IMG/VR virus record: IMGVR_UViG_3300032284_000410
Coordinates: 1 to 22,441 of that record
Length of the DNA stretch: 22,441 bases
Reading direction: 5' to 3' (one strand)
Origin: a virus
The translations under genes and the position numbers were made by a program. Below the pieces are notes generated by a model. That model ran no database searches, was not told where the DNA came from, and was given only the letters and a program-made list of their open reading frames with translations. This document shows, one piece after another, positions 1 to 6,278 of this stretch; within the stretch, counting starts at the first letter, position 1; each line of letters begins with the position of its first letter.

Positions 1-1
1 C

Positions 2-403
2 AAGCGCACCAAGACCCAGGCCGTCGTAAGATACTCCGAAGTTAGAAGTGATATTATCCGGAATATGAAGAGCAATAGAAGTAAGGGTTCTTCTGGTTGA
101 GTTATTGATTCTTGGAGTATACTTTCCTGTCTGAGAAGAAGGAACACCAAGCGTGGTCGGTTTTCCGTTTGTATCCACGACAGGCGTGCCGCCAGAAACG
201 GCGTTACTATAAGACCCCGATGTCGTCTTCTGTTCGTTTATATGGATTACCATATAATTGCTACCATACTTAGTCGAGTCTATAATATCGTTTGGAAACT
301 TGACGAAGCTCTTGGTCGCAGTAGCAATACCCTGTTGAGCAGCCGTGGATGTAGGTGCTTCTAGGTAAGAATAAGGAATGGTTGGATCTGTTTCTGCTGC
401 CAT
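2..403 (-). CDS. Partial gp48-like baseplate tail-tube cap protein (N-terminal part)
   Basis: The minus strand is open from an ATG at 403 to the window edge, giving 134 residues of an incomplete protein that starts MAAETDPTIPYSYLEAP. Visible features are FVKFPNDI, YMVIHINEQK and, near the edge, LHIPDNITSNFGVSYDGLGLGAL. This order (a short fatty-acid-like LKFPxD start, a YMVIxIxE strand, then a LxIPxNI..GVxxxxLGAL segment) resembles the N-terminus of T4-type gp48, the cap that ends the tail tube on the baseplate. That family match is from memory, not alignment. The gene has no Shine-Dalgarno site. A T4 late box (TATAAATA, 416 to 409) lies six bases before the ATG, so the predicted transcript start falls on the start codon. 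It diverges from the neighbouring structural genes, whereas in T4 gene 48 runs in the same direction as genes 26, 51 and 29. Confidence 0.6.
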   Translation of the reverse strand, partial: MAAETDPTIPYSYLEAPTSTAAQQGIATATKSFVKFPNDIIDSTKYGSNYMVIHINEQKTTSGSYSNAVSGGTPVVDTNGKPTTLGVPSSQTGKYTPRINNSTRRTLTSIALHIPDNITSNFGVSYDGLGLGAL

Positions 404-408
404 ACTAT

Positions 409-422
409 TATTTATATAAATA
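409..422. promoter_or_regulatory. Palindromic divergent T4-type late promoter pair
   Basis: TATTTATATAAATA is a perfect 14-bp palindrome. It contains the T4 late consensus TATAAATA on the plus strand (415-422) and on the minus strand (416 to 409), the two boxes overlapping by two bases. T4 late boxes span about -13 to -6. The predicted starts are therefore near 428 for the plus-strand gp4-like gene and at 403 for the gp48-like gene, exactly its ATG. The box match is visible; late-sigma use is inferred from family knowledge. Confidence 0.75.
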
Positions 423-436
423 TTCTAGAATACATT

Positions 437-874
437 ATGGCATACTCTGGAAAGTTCTACCCAAAGAATCCTCACAAATACAAAGGCGACATCAACAACA
501 TTGTCTGGAGATCCACGTGGGAACGTCGGCTAATGAAGTTCCTAGACGAAAACGACAATGTCCTAGAATATGGATCAGAAGAAATCGTAGTTCCATATTA
601 TTCTCCCGTCGACGGCAGGCCGCATAGATATTTTGTAGACTTCTACGTGAAGCTACGGGATAAGAACGGGGATATAAAGGTCTACATCGTCGAGGTCAAA
701 CCGTTCTCTCAGACTCAGCCTCCGAAGAAAAGATCCAAGATGACTCCGGCATACATGAAGGAATGTCAAACGTATGCTGTGAACCAGGCAAAATGGGACG
801 CGGCCAGGAAATTCGCCGAGCATAATGGAATAGAATTTATTGTATTGACCGAGAAACAATTGTTTGGAAAGTAA
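437..874 (+). CDS. 4: gp4-like head completion protein, predicted nuclease
   Basis: This 145-residue protein closely follows the T4 gp4 family (gene 4/50/65), a capsid protein that finishes DNA-filled heads so tails can attach. The diagnostic order is GKFYPKNPHKYKGD near the N-terminus, RSTWERRLMKFLD, YGSEEIVVPY, then HRYFVDFYVK and YIVEVKP, ending in LTEKQLFGK. The acidic residues D68 and E86 with K88 (EVK) form a PD-(D/E)XK-type nuclease core. It is full length for the family. The ATG at 437 sits 15 bases after the late box at 415-422 with no clear ribosome-binding site. It opens the plus-strand structural block. In T4, gene 4 also precedes baseplate genes. Confidence 0.9.
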   Translation: MAYSGKFYPKNPHKYKGDINNIVWRSTWERRLMKFLDENDNVLEYGSEEIVVPYYSPVDGRPHRYFVDFYVKLRDKNGDIKVYIVEVKPFSQTQPPKKRSKMTPAYMKECQTYAVNQAKWDAARKFAEHNGIEFIVLTEKQLFGK

Positions 875-880
875 TAAATA
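873..880 (+). promoter_or_regulatory. Possible second late promoter box
   Basis: AATAAATA matches the T4 late box TATAAATA at seven of eight positions and begins inside the TAA stop of the gp4-like gene. The predicted transcript start is 886, one base before the next ATG at 887. The 12-base gap has no Shine-Dalgarno site. Confidence 0.4.
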
Positions 881-886
881 CTCTAT

Positions 887-1534
887 ATGCCAAAATCTCT
901 AACAGACTTCCTAGCAGACATCAAGGTCCGTGGTACAGTTAAAAGCGCCAGGTTCGATCTGATCGTCAAAGAGAAGTTAGCTGTAGATTTGCCTCTTAAA
1001 ACTCCTGGTCTTGTCAATTCATTCTCTCAATCCAACCCACTAACAATCAGATGCGAGAACGTACACATTCCTGGCATTCAAATTCTGACTCAAGAATATA
1101 AGACATACGGCGGGTTGCCTCCCGTATCCGTTCCAACTTCAAGAGTCTACGATCCGATTCAATGCACGTTTTTAGTCTCTAGATCGTTCGTGGAGAAACA
1201 ATACTTCGAGAATTGGATGCACCAAATAACCGACTTTACTACAAACAATGTCGAGTATTATAACACATGGTGTAAAGATTTACAGATTAATGTATACGAC
1301 GAAGCCAATAGAGATACCGTCGTGGTGAAGGGTATTCTTGGAGAGCCCCAACCAACCAAGATCTACTCCGTGGATATATTAGACGCGATTCCTACAAGAA
1401 TAGAAGAAATCCCGCTAGGTTGGGAAGAATCAAACGAATTGATAAAGATTAATGTACAGTTCGTTTATCGACAAATCAGATTTAATAAAACCGGATCTAA
1501 TTTAGAATTTGGACATCAGAATAAAACTTTTTAA
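887..1534 (+). CDS. Tail tube-fold protein (gp19/gp54-like)
   Basis: This 215-residue protein has the layout of T4-type tube proteins, the gp19 tube subunit and the related gp54 tube initiator. It shows IRCENVHIPGIQILTQEYKT, then YDPIQCTFLV, FVEKQYFENWMHQI, YYNTWCKDLQINVYDE, a DILDAIPTRIEEIPLGW segment and a final IKINVQFVYRQIRF strand. The pattern of an early PG, a central FxxWM and a terminal V.F.YR is typical of tube folds. At 215 residues it is longer than gp19 (163 in T4) and shorter than gp54 (320), so I cannot choose between them; its place beside baseplate genes favours a gp54-like role. The ATG is 12 bases after the upstream stop and lacks a Shine-Dalgarno site. Confidence 0.65.
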   Translation: MPKSLTDFLADIKVRGTVKSARFDLIVKEKLAVDLPLKTPGLVNSFSQSNPLTIRCENVHIPGIQILTQEYKTYGGLPPVSVPTSRVYDPIQCTFLVSRSFVEKQYFENWMHQITDFTTNNVEYYNTWCKDLQINVYDEANRDTVVVKGILGEPQPTKIYSVDILDAIPTRIEEIPLGWEESNELIKINVQFVYRQIRFNKTGSNLEFGHQNKTF

Positions 1535-1547
1535 TGGAGAGTGACAC

Positions 1548-2273
1548 TTGGCATTACCTAAACTACAACATCCTACTTTTGAACTAAAGATTCCATCGTC
1601 AGGGAATAAGTATCTATTCAGACCATATACAGTCAAAGAACAAAAGATTCTTTTGACTGTTAAAGATTCAGAAGACGAGAACGAAGTCACTGATCTGTTG
1701 AACCAGTTAATTTCTTCTTGCTGTATGAGTAAAGACTGCAACCCCAAGAAACTGGCATATTTCGATATCGAATATATATTCCTCAAGCTACGAGCCAAAT
1801 CTGTGGGGGAAGTCGTCGATCTTTCGTACAAATGTAATAATACCGTAAACGATACGCCGTGTGGCACAACAAACAGCTTCCCGATTAATCTGGATAAAGT
1901 CGAGGTTGTGTTCGATAATAAGGACGCGAACACATTTGAAATTCAGGATGGTCTGACAGTCAAGATGAATTATCCTACTCTGTCTACAATGAACCTGGTG
2001 GAAAAGTACAACAAGACTAAAGACTTGGACAACCTCATTCAAGCCATTGTCAATTCGTTAGACTATATTTCCGACGATTCTGGTACATATGACACCTTTA
2101 CGCCGGAAGAAGCAACAGAGTTTATTACTGGACTGAATATCAATTCCTTCGAGAAGTTCTTGACGTTCTTTATTTCTTTGCCCAAGATCAAAGAAAAGAT
2201 TGAATTCAAATGCTCTAAGTGTGGGTATTCGGATGATATTTGGGTATCTGGGTTACTGGATTTTTTCGTATAG
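1548..2273 (+). CDS. 26: gp26-like baseplate hub / tail assembly chaperone-like protein
   Basis: A 241-residue protein starting at TTG, chosen because GGAG at 1536-1539 sits at good spacing and the resulting MALPKLQHPTFELKIPSSG N-terminus is the family signature of T4-type gp26 proteins. It continues with YLFRPYTVKEQKILL, a long helix, FDIEYIFLKLRAKSVGE and MNYPTLSTMNLVEKY. Cysteines occur as pairs (CCMSKDC; CNNTVNDTPC; CSKCG near the end), suggesting a small metal site. In T4, gp26 is needed for the baseplate hub. Its position immediately before a small ORF and a tape-measure-like gene also matches tail-assembly chaperones such as lambda gpG. It ends LLDFFV over a T TTT TTC slippery heptamer (2261-2267), so a longer frameshifted form is predicted. 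Confidence 0.75.
   Translation: MALPKLQHPTFELKIPSSGNKYLFRPYTVKEQKILLTVKDSEDENEVTDLLNQLISSCCMSKDCNPKKLAYFDIEYIFLKLRAKSVGEVVDLSYKCNNTVNDTPCGTTNSFPINLDKVEVVFDNKDANTFEIQDGLTVKMNYPTLSTMNLVEKYNKTKDLDNLIQAIVNSLDYISDDSGTYDTFTPEEATEFITGLNINSFEKFLTFFISLPKIKEKIEFKCSKCGYSDDIWVSGLLDFFV
2261..2267 (+). promoter_or_regulatory. Candidate -1 programmed ribosomal frameshift site (T TTT TTC)
   Basis: Read in the gp26-like frame the codons are GAT TTT TTC GTA TAG, so X XXY YYZ is satisfied exactly by T TTT TTC two codons before the stop. After a -1 slip decoding resumes at CGT (2267) and stays open to the stop at 2444-2446. It adds 59 residues and yields a product of about 299 residues that includes all of the gp51-like protein. 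I see no strong downstream hairpin. Confidence 0.55.
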
Positions 2274-2293
2274 GACTTTGTAATGAAGATTTG

Positions 2294-2446
2294 ATGAACT
2301 ATTATATTACCAACTTTACTCTAATGGAAATACATAAGTATTCATTGACAGAGTTGGAGAAGATGTATCCATGGGAACGAGAGATCTATATTTCTCTTTT
2401 GAATAAGCATATTAAAGAACAGAACGATAAACTTAGTCAGAAATAG
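2294..2446 (+). CDS. 51: gp51-like small baseplate-hub assembly protein
   Basis: The frame that follows the gp26-like gene encodes MNYYITNFTLMEIHKYSLTE followed by LEKMYPWEREIYISLLNKHIKEQNDK. The ATG at 2294 gives 50 residues. Other possible starts are TTG at 2291 and ATG at 2324, and upstream initiation as a frameshift fusion is also likely (slippery site at 2261-2267). The motif LEKMYPWEREIYISLL, tyrosine and tryptophan followed by an acidic-hydrophobic helix, is characteristic of the short protein that follows gene 26 in T4-like phages. There it corresponds to gp51, a hub assembly catalyst, and to the T part of G/GT chaperones elsewhere. GAAGA (2285-2289) is the only weak ribosome-binding candidate. 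It ends 14 bases before the tape-measure-like gene. Confidence 0.6.
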   Translation: MNYYITNFTLMEIHKYSLTELEKMYPWEREIYISLLNKHIKEQNDKLSQK

Positions 2447-2460
2447 AAATAGGATACAAC

Positions 2461-4959
2461 ATGCCAAAAAGCAGCAAACAGTTTAGACAGCTAAAAGAAA
2501 GACAGGATAAGATCAACGAAAACCTGGCCATTGGTCTTGAAGATCTTGGATACAAAATATCTGCGCTCACAGACGTAATCGAAGATAAGAAATTCTCGAA
2601 GACGGAAAACAATTTAGCCAAAACTATTTCTGATTTAACTGACGCTTTGGTCGGTAAACAACTAAGCGAAACGTATAGAGCGAATGCAGAAAAGCTGGAA
2701 CGAATAGAACAAAATCGAGCGTTAGGTAAGAAAGAAGAACGCGAGAAGGAACAGGAAAAAGAAACTTCGTATGGCGAACAGGCGGGAGGATTCTTTTCTC
2801 AGGGAGAGTTCATAAAGGGTATTGCTGCAACTTTAGTTGGTGTTATCTCAGGAGAACCTGGTAGACAAAAAGAGAAATTAAAGCAAGAAGAAACTGAGAA
2901 GAAAGAAGCAGAAGCCAGGTCCGAAAAAAGAGAGCAAGAGCTAAGAAAAGATAACGAAAGAATAGAGAAGTTACTAACTAGATTAACTGTTTCCGTCGAA
3001 CACCAGGAAGCAACAGCTGAAGATCAAAAGTATGATCTTCGTGATACACTAGATAATATCTCCAACAAACAGACTCCGGTCGGGATGACCTCTACCGGAA
3101 AAGTACAAAAGGTAGAGGTTGTTAATTTTGATCAATTAAACGACAAATTGCAACTTCTTGGTCAAACAATTAATTCTGGGTCTAATAGTATACTCGGCGG
3201 TTTTGTAGAATCCCTGGGATCTAAACTCTTGAGCATGTTCTCGAAGGGTGGATCCATATGGACAATGTTAGAGGGGGCGTTTTCTAGTTCTCTTGGCGTA
3301 GGATTGGGCAGCGCACTGGCTGCCGTAGGAGTGACTGCACTGGCCTGGAAGATGTTGGAGAAAGCTCTCAACGACAGTCAAGTTGGTTATGACGAAAGAA
3401 GAAAAAAAGAACAAGAAGACGCAACTAGGGCTGCGCGAGCAAAAACATCGGTTAAAGGTAACGCCGCGAGACAAACAGTACAACAACAAGCACTACAGGC
3501 CTCGCAACTGTATGGAGAACAGGCCAATACAGCAGAATATGCAGACACACAAGCAGATTCCTTAGCTAAAACAAATAAAATTCTATCGGCGGCGTGGAGA
3601 GAAGAGGCCGATAGAAGAAGAACCGCTGTTACACCAACAAAAAGTCAGACGGAGACACCGTCACCGGAGATGGCGCATGGAACCGCTGTTACACCAACAA
3701 AAAGTCAGACGGAGACACCGTCACCGGAGATGGCGCATGCGCCTACTCTTATTCCAGGATCTATAGAGGAGGCAGAATATTGGGCCAAAAATCATCCGGA
3801 CGAAGAAAGTAGAACAGGCTGGGCGCGGGCTGTGGAACAACGAAAGGCGGACTTTGCTGCTGCTGATGAGACCCCCTCGGCCCCGATACAAGTTCCAGGT
3901 ACGTCAGGTACGTCCATAGACGTCGTAGAAAAAATAAGCCCCGCAGTTCCAACCGAACCTAAACCTATGACGACCCCGTCTAATAAAAAACAGAACAAAA
4001 AGAATACCCCGTCTAAGAAAAAAAAGAATTCGGCGCCCACAGTACAGGAAAACTTACAAACTTATGGTCCCGAATTCTTGAGGGGGATTAATGATTTAGC
4101 TGAGAAATATAATCTAGATTCGACAGATTTATTGGCTAACATGGCGGCCGAGAGCGGAATATCGCCGAGTATTAAAAATAAAACCGGAGGAGCAGTTGGA
4201 CTGATTCAATTCATGCCCAGCACGGCCAAAGATCTAGGAACTAGTTCTGAAGAATTAAGTAAGATGTCTGCAGTCGAACAACTCAAATATGTAGACAAAT
4301 ATTTTAAACAAGTCGGGTTAGATAAATCTGCCAAAGAAGCTAAGAGTAAAGGGAAAAAAGTAACAGCATCGACTTTATATAGTAAAGTATTTCTTCCTCT
4401 ATATGCTGATGCTCCCGAAGACACTGTACTTGGGAAAAAAGGATCGCCTGAATTATTGAAAGGCACCAAGTTAACTCTTGGTAAAATATATGAACAAAAC
4501 TCGTCACTGGACATTGATCATAATGACATTATCCAGAAGTTCGAACTTGGCTCTAAAATTGCATCGAAGAGAGGAGAAGTCGAACAAGCAATATCAGCTG
4601 TTGCAACTCCTCCCATGCTTGCGCAAGAAGCAGGGAACACAGGAGTAGAGGATTATGCTACTAGCGTACAGAAAATGGCAACAAAGGTACCACAAATAAT
4701 ATCTGCTCAACAGCCAACTGGCAAGCCAACTGGCACACCTACTCCTCCCATGCTTGCAATGACGGCTCCCACATCCGGATCAAGCATTTACTCCGCATCC
4801 AGGAACGCTCAACAAGGACCAGTAAGTCCTGTTATTGTCAATGCACCAACCACCAATAACAACACAAATATCTCATCGAACTCTGGGAAACCCAATACCA
4901 GTAAACCAGTAGCAGGAACCATTCCAAGAGACAAAACCCACTCATCCTTTATGGGTTAA
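2461..4959 (+). CDS. Tape-measure-like tail protein with lytic transglycosylase domain
   Basis: An 832-residue protein with AGGA at 2451-2454 before its ATG. Residues 1-240 are highly charged and predicted coiled coil (long K/E/R/Q stretches). Residues about 266-303 form a hydrophobic, glycine/alanine-rich segment (GVGLGSALAAVGVTALAW). Residues about 385-525 are a Pro/Thr/Ser/Lys-rich linker that includes a 20-residue tandem duplication. Residues about 531-690 are an SLT-type lysozyme-like domain with catalytic-type E564 in NMAAESGISP and GAVGLIQFMPSTAKDLG after it. The C-terminus (PVIVNAPTTNNNTN) resembles T4-type tail-length proteins. It directly follows the gp26/gp51-like pair, as tape measures follow their chaperones. 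Predicted roles are setting tail length and opening peptidoglycan during DNA entry. It could instead be a hub lysozyme. Its stop overlaps the convergent glycosyltransferase by four bases. Confidence 0.75.
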   Translation: MPKSSKQFRQLKERQDKINENLAIGLEDLGYKISALTDVIEDKKFSKTENNLAKTISDLTDALVGKQLSETYRANAEKLERIEQNRALGKKEEREKEQEKETSYGEQAGGFFSQGEFIKGIAATLVGVISGEPGRQKEKLKQEETEKKEAEARSEKREQELRKDNERIEKLLTRLTVSVEHQEATAEDQKYDLRDTLDNISNKQTPVGMTSTGKVQKVEVVNFDQLNDKLQLLGQTINSGSNSILGGFVESLGSKLLSMFSKGGSIWTMLEGAFSSSLGVGLGSALAAVGVTALAWKMLEKALNDSQVGYDERRKKEQEDATRAARAKTSVKGNAARQTVQQQALQASQLYGEQANTAEYADTQADSLAKTNKILSAAWREEADRRRTAVTPTKSQTETPSPEMAHGTAVTPTKSQTETPSPEMAHAPTLIPGSIEEAEYWAKNHPDEESRTGWARAVEQRKADFAAADETPSAPIQVPGTSGTSIDVVEKISPAVPTEPKPMTTPSNKKQNKKNTPSKKKKNSAPTVQENLQTYGPEFLRGINDLAEKYNLDSTDLLANMAAESGISPSIKNKTGGAVGLIQFMPSTAKDLGTSSEELSKMSAVEQLKYVDKYFKQVGLDKSAKEAKSKGKKVTASTLYSKVFLPLYADAPEDTVLGKKGSPELLKGTKLTLGKIYEQNSSLDIDHNDIIQKFELGSKIASKRGEVEQAISAVATPPMLAQEAGNTGVEDYATSVQKMATKVPQIISAQQPTGKPTGTPTPPMLAMTAPTSGSSIYSASRNAQQGPVSPVIVNAPTTNNNTNISSNSGKPNTSKPVAGTIPRDKTHSSFMG
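3620..3739 (+). repeat. 60-bp perfect tandem duplication inside the tape-measure-like gene
   Basis: Bases 3620-3679 and 3680-3739 are identical, two in-frame 60-bp units encoding TAVTPTKSQTETPSPEMAHG twice except for the last residue. Perfect identity at silent positions suggests a recent duplication in the flexible linker. Confidence 0.95.
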
Positions 4960-6278
4960 AAGAACGATTCAAGCGAGGAGGTAGCAAGTACCTTCTCCTT
5001 GAACCCAAAGTGTCCGGTCCACAATTCGTCGATTGTTTCCTTGACTTTCTTATCAGTCAAAGAACCTGCAGGGTTGGTATGGCCCTCTGCTAATTCAATA
5101 TATTGAGCAGCCACAACTTTTCTATTGAAGTTCTGTTCTACTAACTTGTAATTGTTTTCTACTATTCTAGTATACTCTTTGTCAGAAAGGCTCATGAATT
5201 TCTTGACACAAGAAGCAAACTCGTGGGGGGTTGCGTCCCAAGGAATCATCAAATAGTTCTCGTTGGGAGTCAGAAGTCCTGTTGTCCCCTGCTCGTTATC
5301 AGAAACACCTAGATTCCTAGCAATAGGCACAACACCCACCCGCATTGCATCGACGATGACCCGATTGAAATGCGACCCGTATGTCTTACTCCACGATGTA
5401 TCGATTAGGAACTTAGACTTAGCCAGAATAGTATCTCGAGTGGATTCAGAGATAAATCCGATATATTCCATACCAGAATTAATCGCGTTCTCCCAGATTC
5501 GCTTACCGATCATATCATCTGTGGCATACTTATCTGACTCAGGCGTGCAATAATACTCCGGCTTGCATTTATCAGTCGATGCCATATATGCGCGTTCAAT
5601 TCCATCACCCGCTACAATGACTTTGACTTCAGGCATATGTGGTACTGCAGCCACAAGATTATCGACGCGCTTCCATCTCTTGAATGTTTGTAATGAAAGG
5701 ATTTGATTCTCGCGTTTAGATTCAACCCGCTCGATATCCTTCTGAGGATTTACAATCAACATCCTAGGAATTTCCATTTGTTCAGCAGAGTTAAACGCAG
5801 ATGGATGAACACAAGCAAGCCCAGTGATATTACTCTTTAGGTTATAGATCCAAGGATAGAACTTCAGAAGGTTGCCATCGTGTACAATAACAATCTGCTT
5901 TGCTGTTACATTCTGGATCATCTTCACCCATTCGGTTGTGCCCTCAGTTTCTTTACACTTAAACCCGAAGATAGATTCCCAAATAACAAGATCGAAAGTA
6001 TTAGCCTTCTTTACAAATGTTTCAATATATTCAGAAGAAAGGAACGGTTGATACTGTGTGTACCAACCGTTGCCTTGATGGACGGGAATACCAGATCCTT
6101 CGCCTGTGTCATAATTGTCTAGAGTCTTCTCTTTCAAAGGAGAAACTTTCTTAGATGGCTTCAGGCAAACCAGCTCAACCGAATGACCAAGATCTTTGAA
6201 TCCTGCCATAAGTTGTTCTGTGTGATTGATAATGCCGCCATAATTATTAAAGTCGTGAGCAACAAATAAAACTTTCAT
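4956..6278 (-). CDS. GT-B fold glycosyltransferase (GT4-like), probable DNA-modification partner
   Basis: A 440-residue protein. The ATG at 6278 is chosen because the protein then begins MKVLFVAHDFNNYGGIINHT, the first Rossmann strand and glycine-rich turn of GT-B enzymes; the longer open frame upstream is non-homologous and lies inside the oxygenase gene. The second half carries ILSLQTFKRWKRVDNLVAA (193-212), VKVIVAGDGIE (218-228) and GSHFNRVIVDAMRVGVVPIA (301-320), the nucleotide-sugar-binding part of GT4-type enzymes. Start and upstream stop overlap as TAATG, so it is translationally coupled to the TET/JBP-type oxygenase. That pairing suggests it adds a sugar to the hydroxylated base. Cell-envelope or virion glycosylation is the alternative. 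The 3' end overlaps the convergent tail gene. Confidence 0.85.
   Translation of the reverse strand: MKVLFVAHDFNNYGGIINHTEQLMAGFKDLGHSVELVCLKPSKKVSPLKEKTLDNYDTGEGSGIPVHQGNGWYTQYQPFLSSEYIETFVKKANTFDLVIWESIFGFKCKETEGTTEWVKMIQNVTAKQIVIVHDGNLLKFYPWIYNLKSNITGLACVHPSAFNSAEQMEIPRMLIVNPQKDIERVESKRENQILSLQTFKRWKRVDNLVAAVPHMPEVKVIVAGDGIERAYMASTDKCKPEYYCTPESDKYATDDMIGKRIWENAINSGMEYIGFISESTRDTILAKSKFLIDTSWSKTYGSHFNRVIVDAMRVGVVPIARNLGVSDNEQGTTGLLTPNENYLMIPWDATPHEFASCVKKFMSLSDKEYTRIVENNYKLVEQNFNRKVVAAQYIELAEGHTNPAGSLTDKKVKETIDELWTGHFGFKEKVLATSSLESFF

Noticed and set aside
4975-4997. Inverted repeat GAGGAGGTA / TACCTTCTC near the convergent gene ends, possible bidirectional terminator
   Set aside because: One mismatch, no T-run on either strand, and it encodes the end of the glycosyltransferase.
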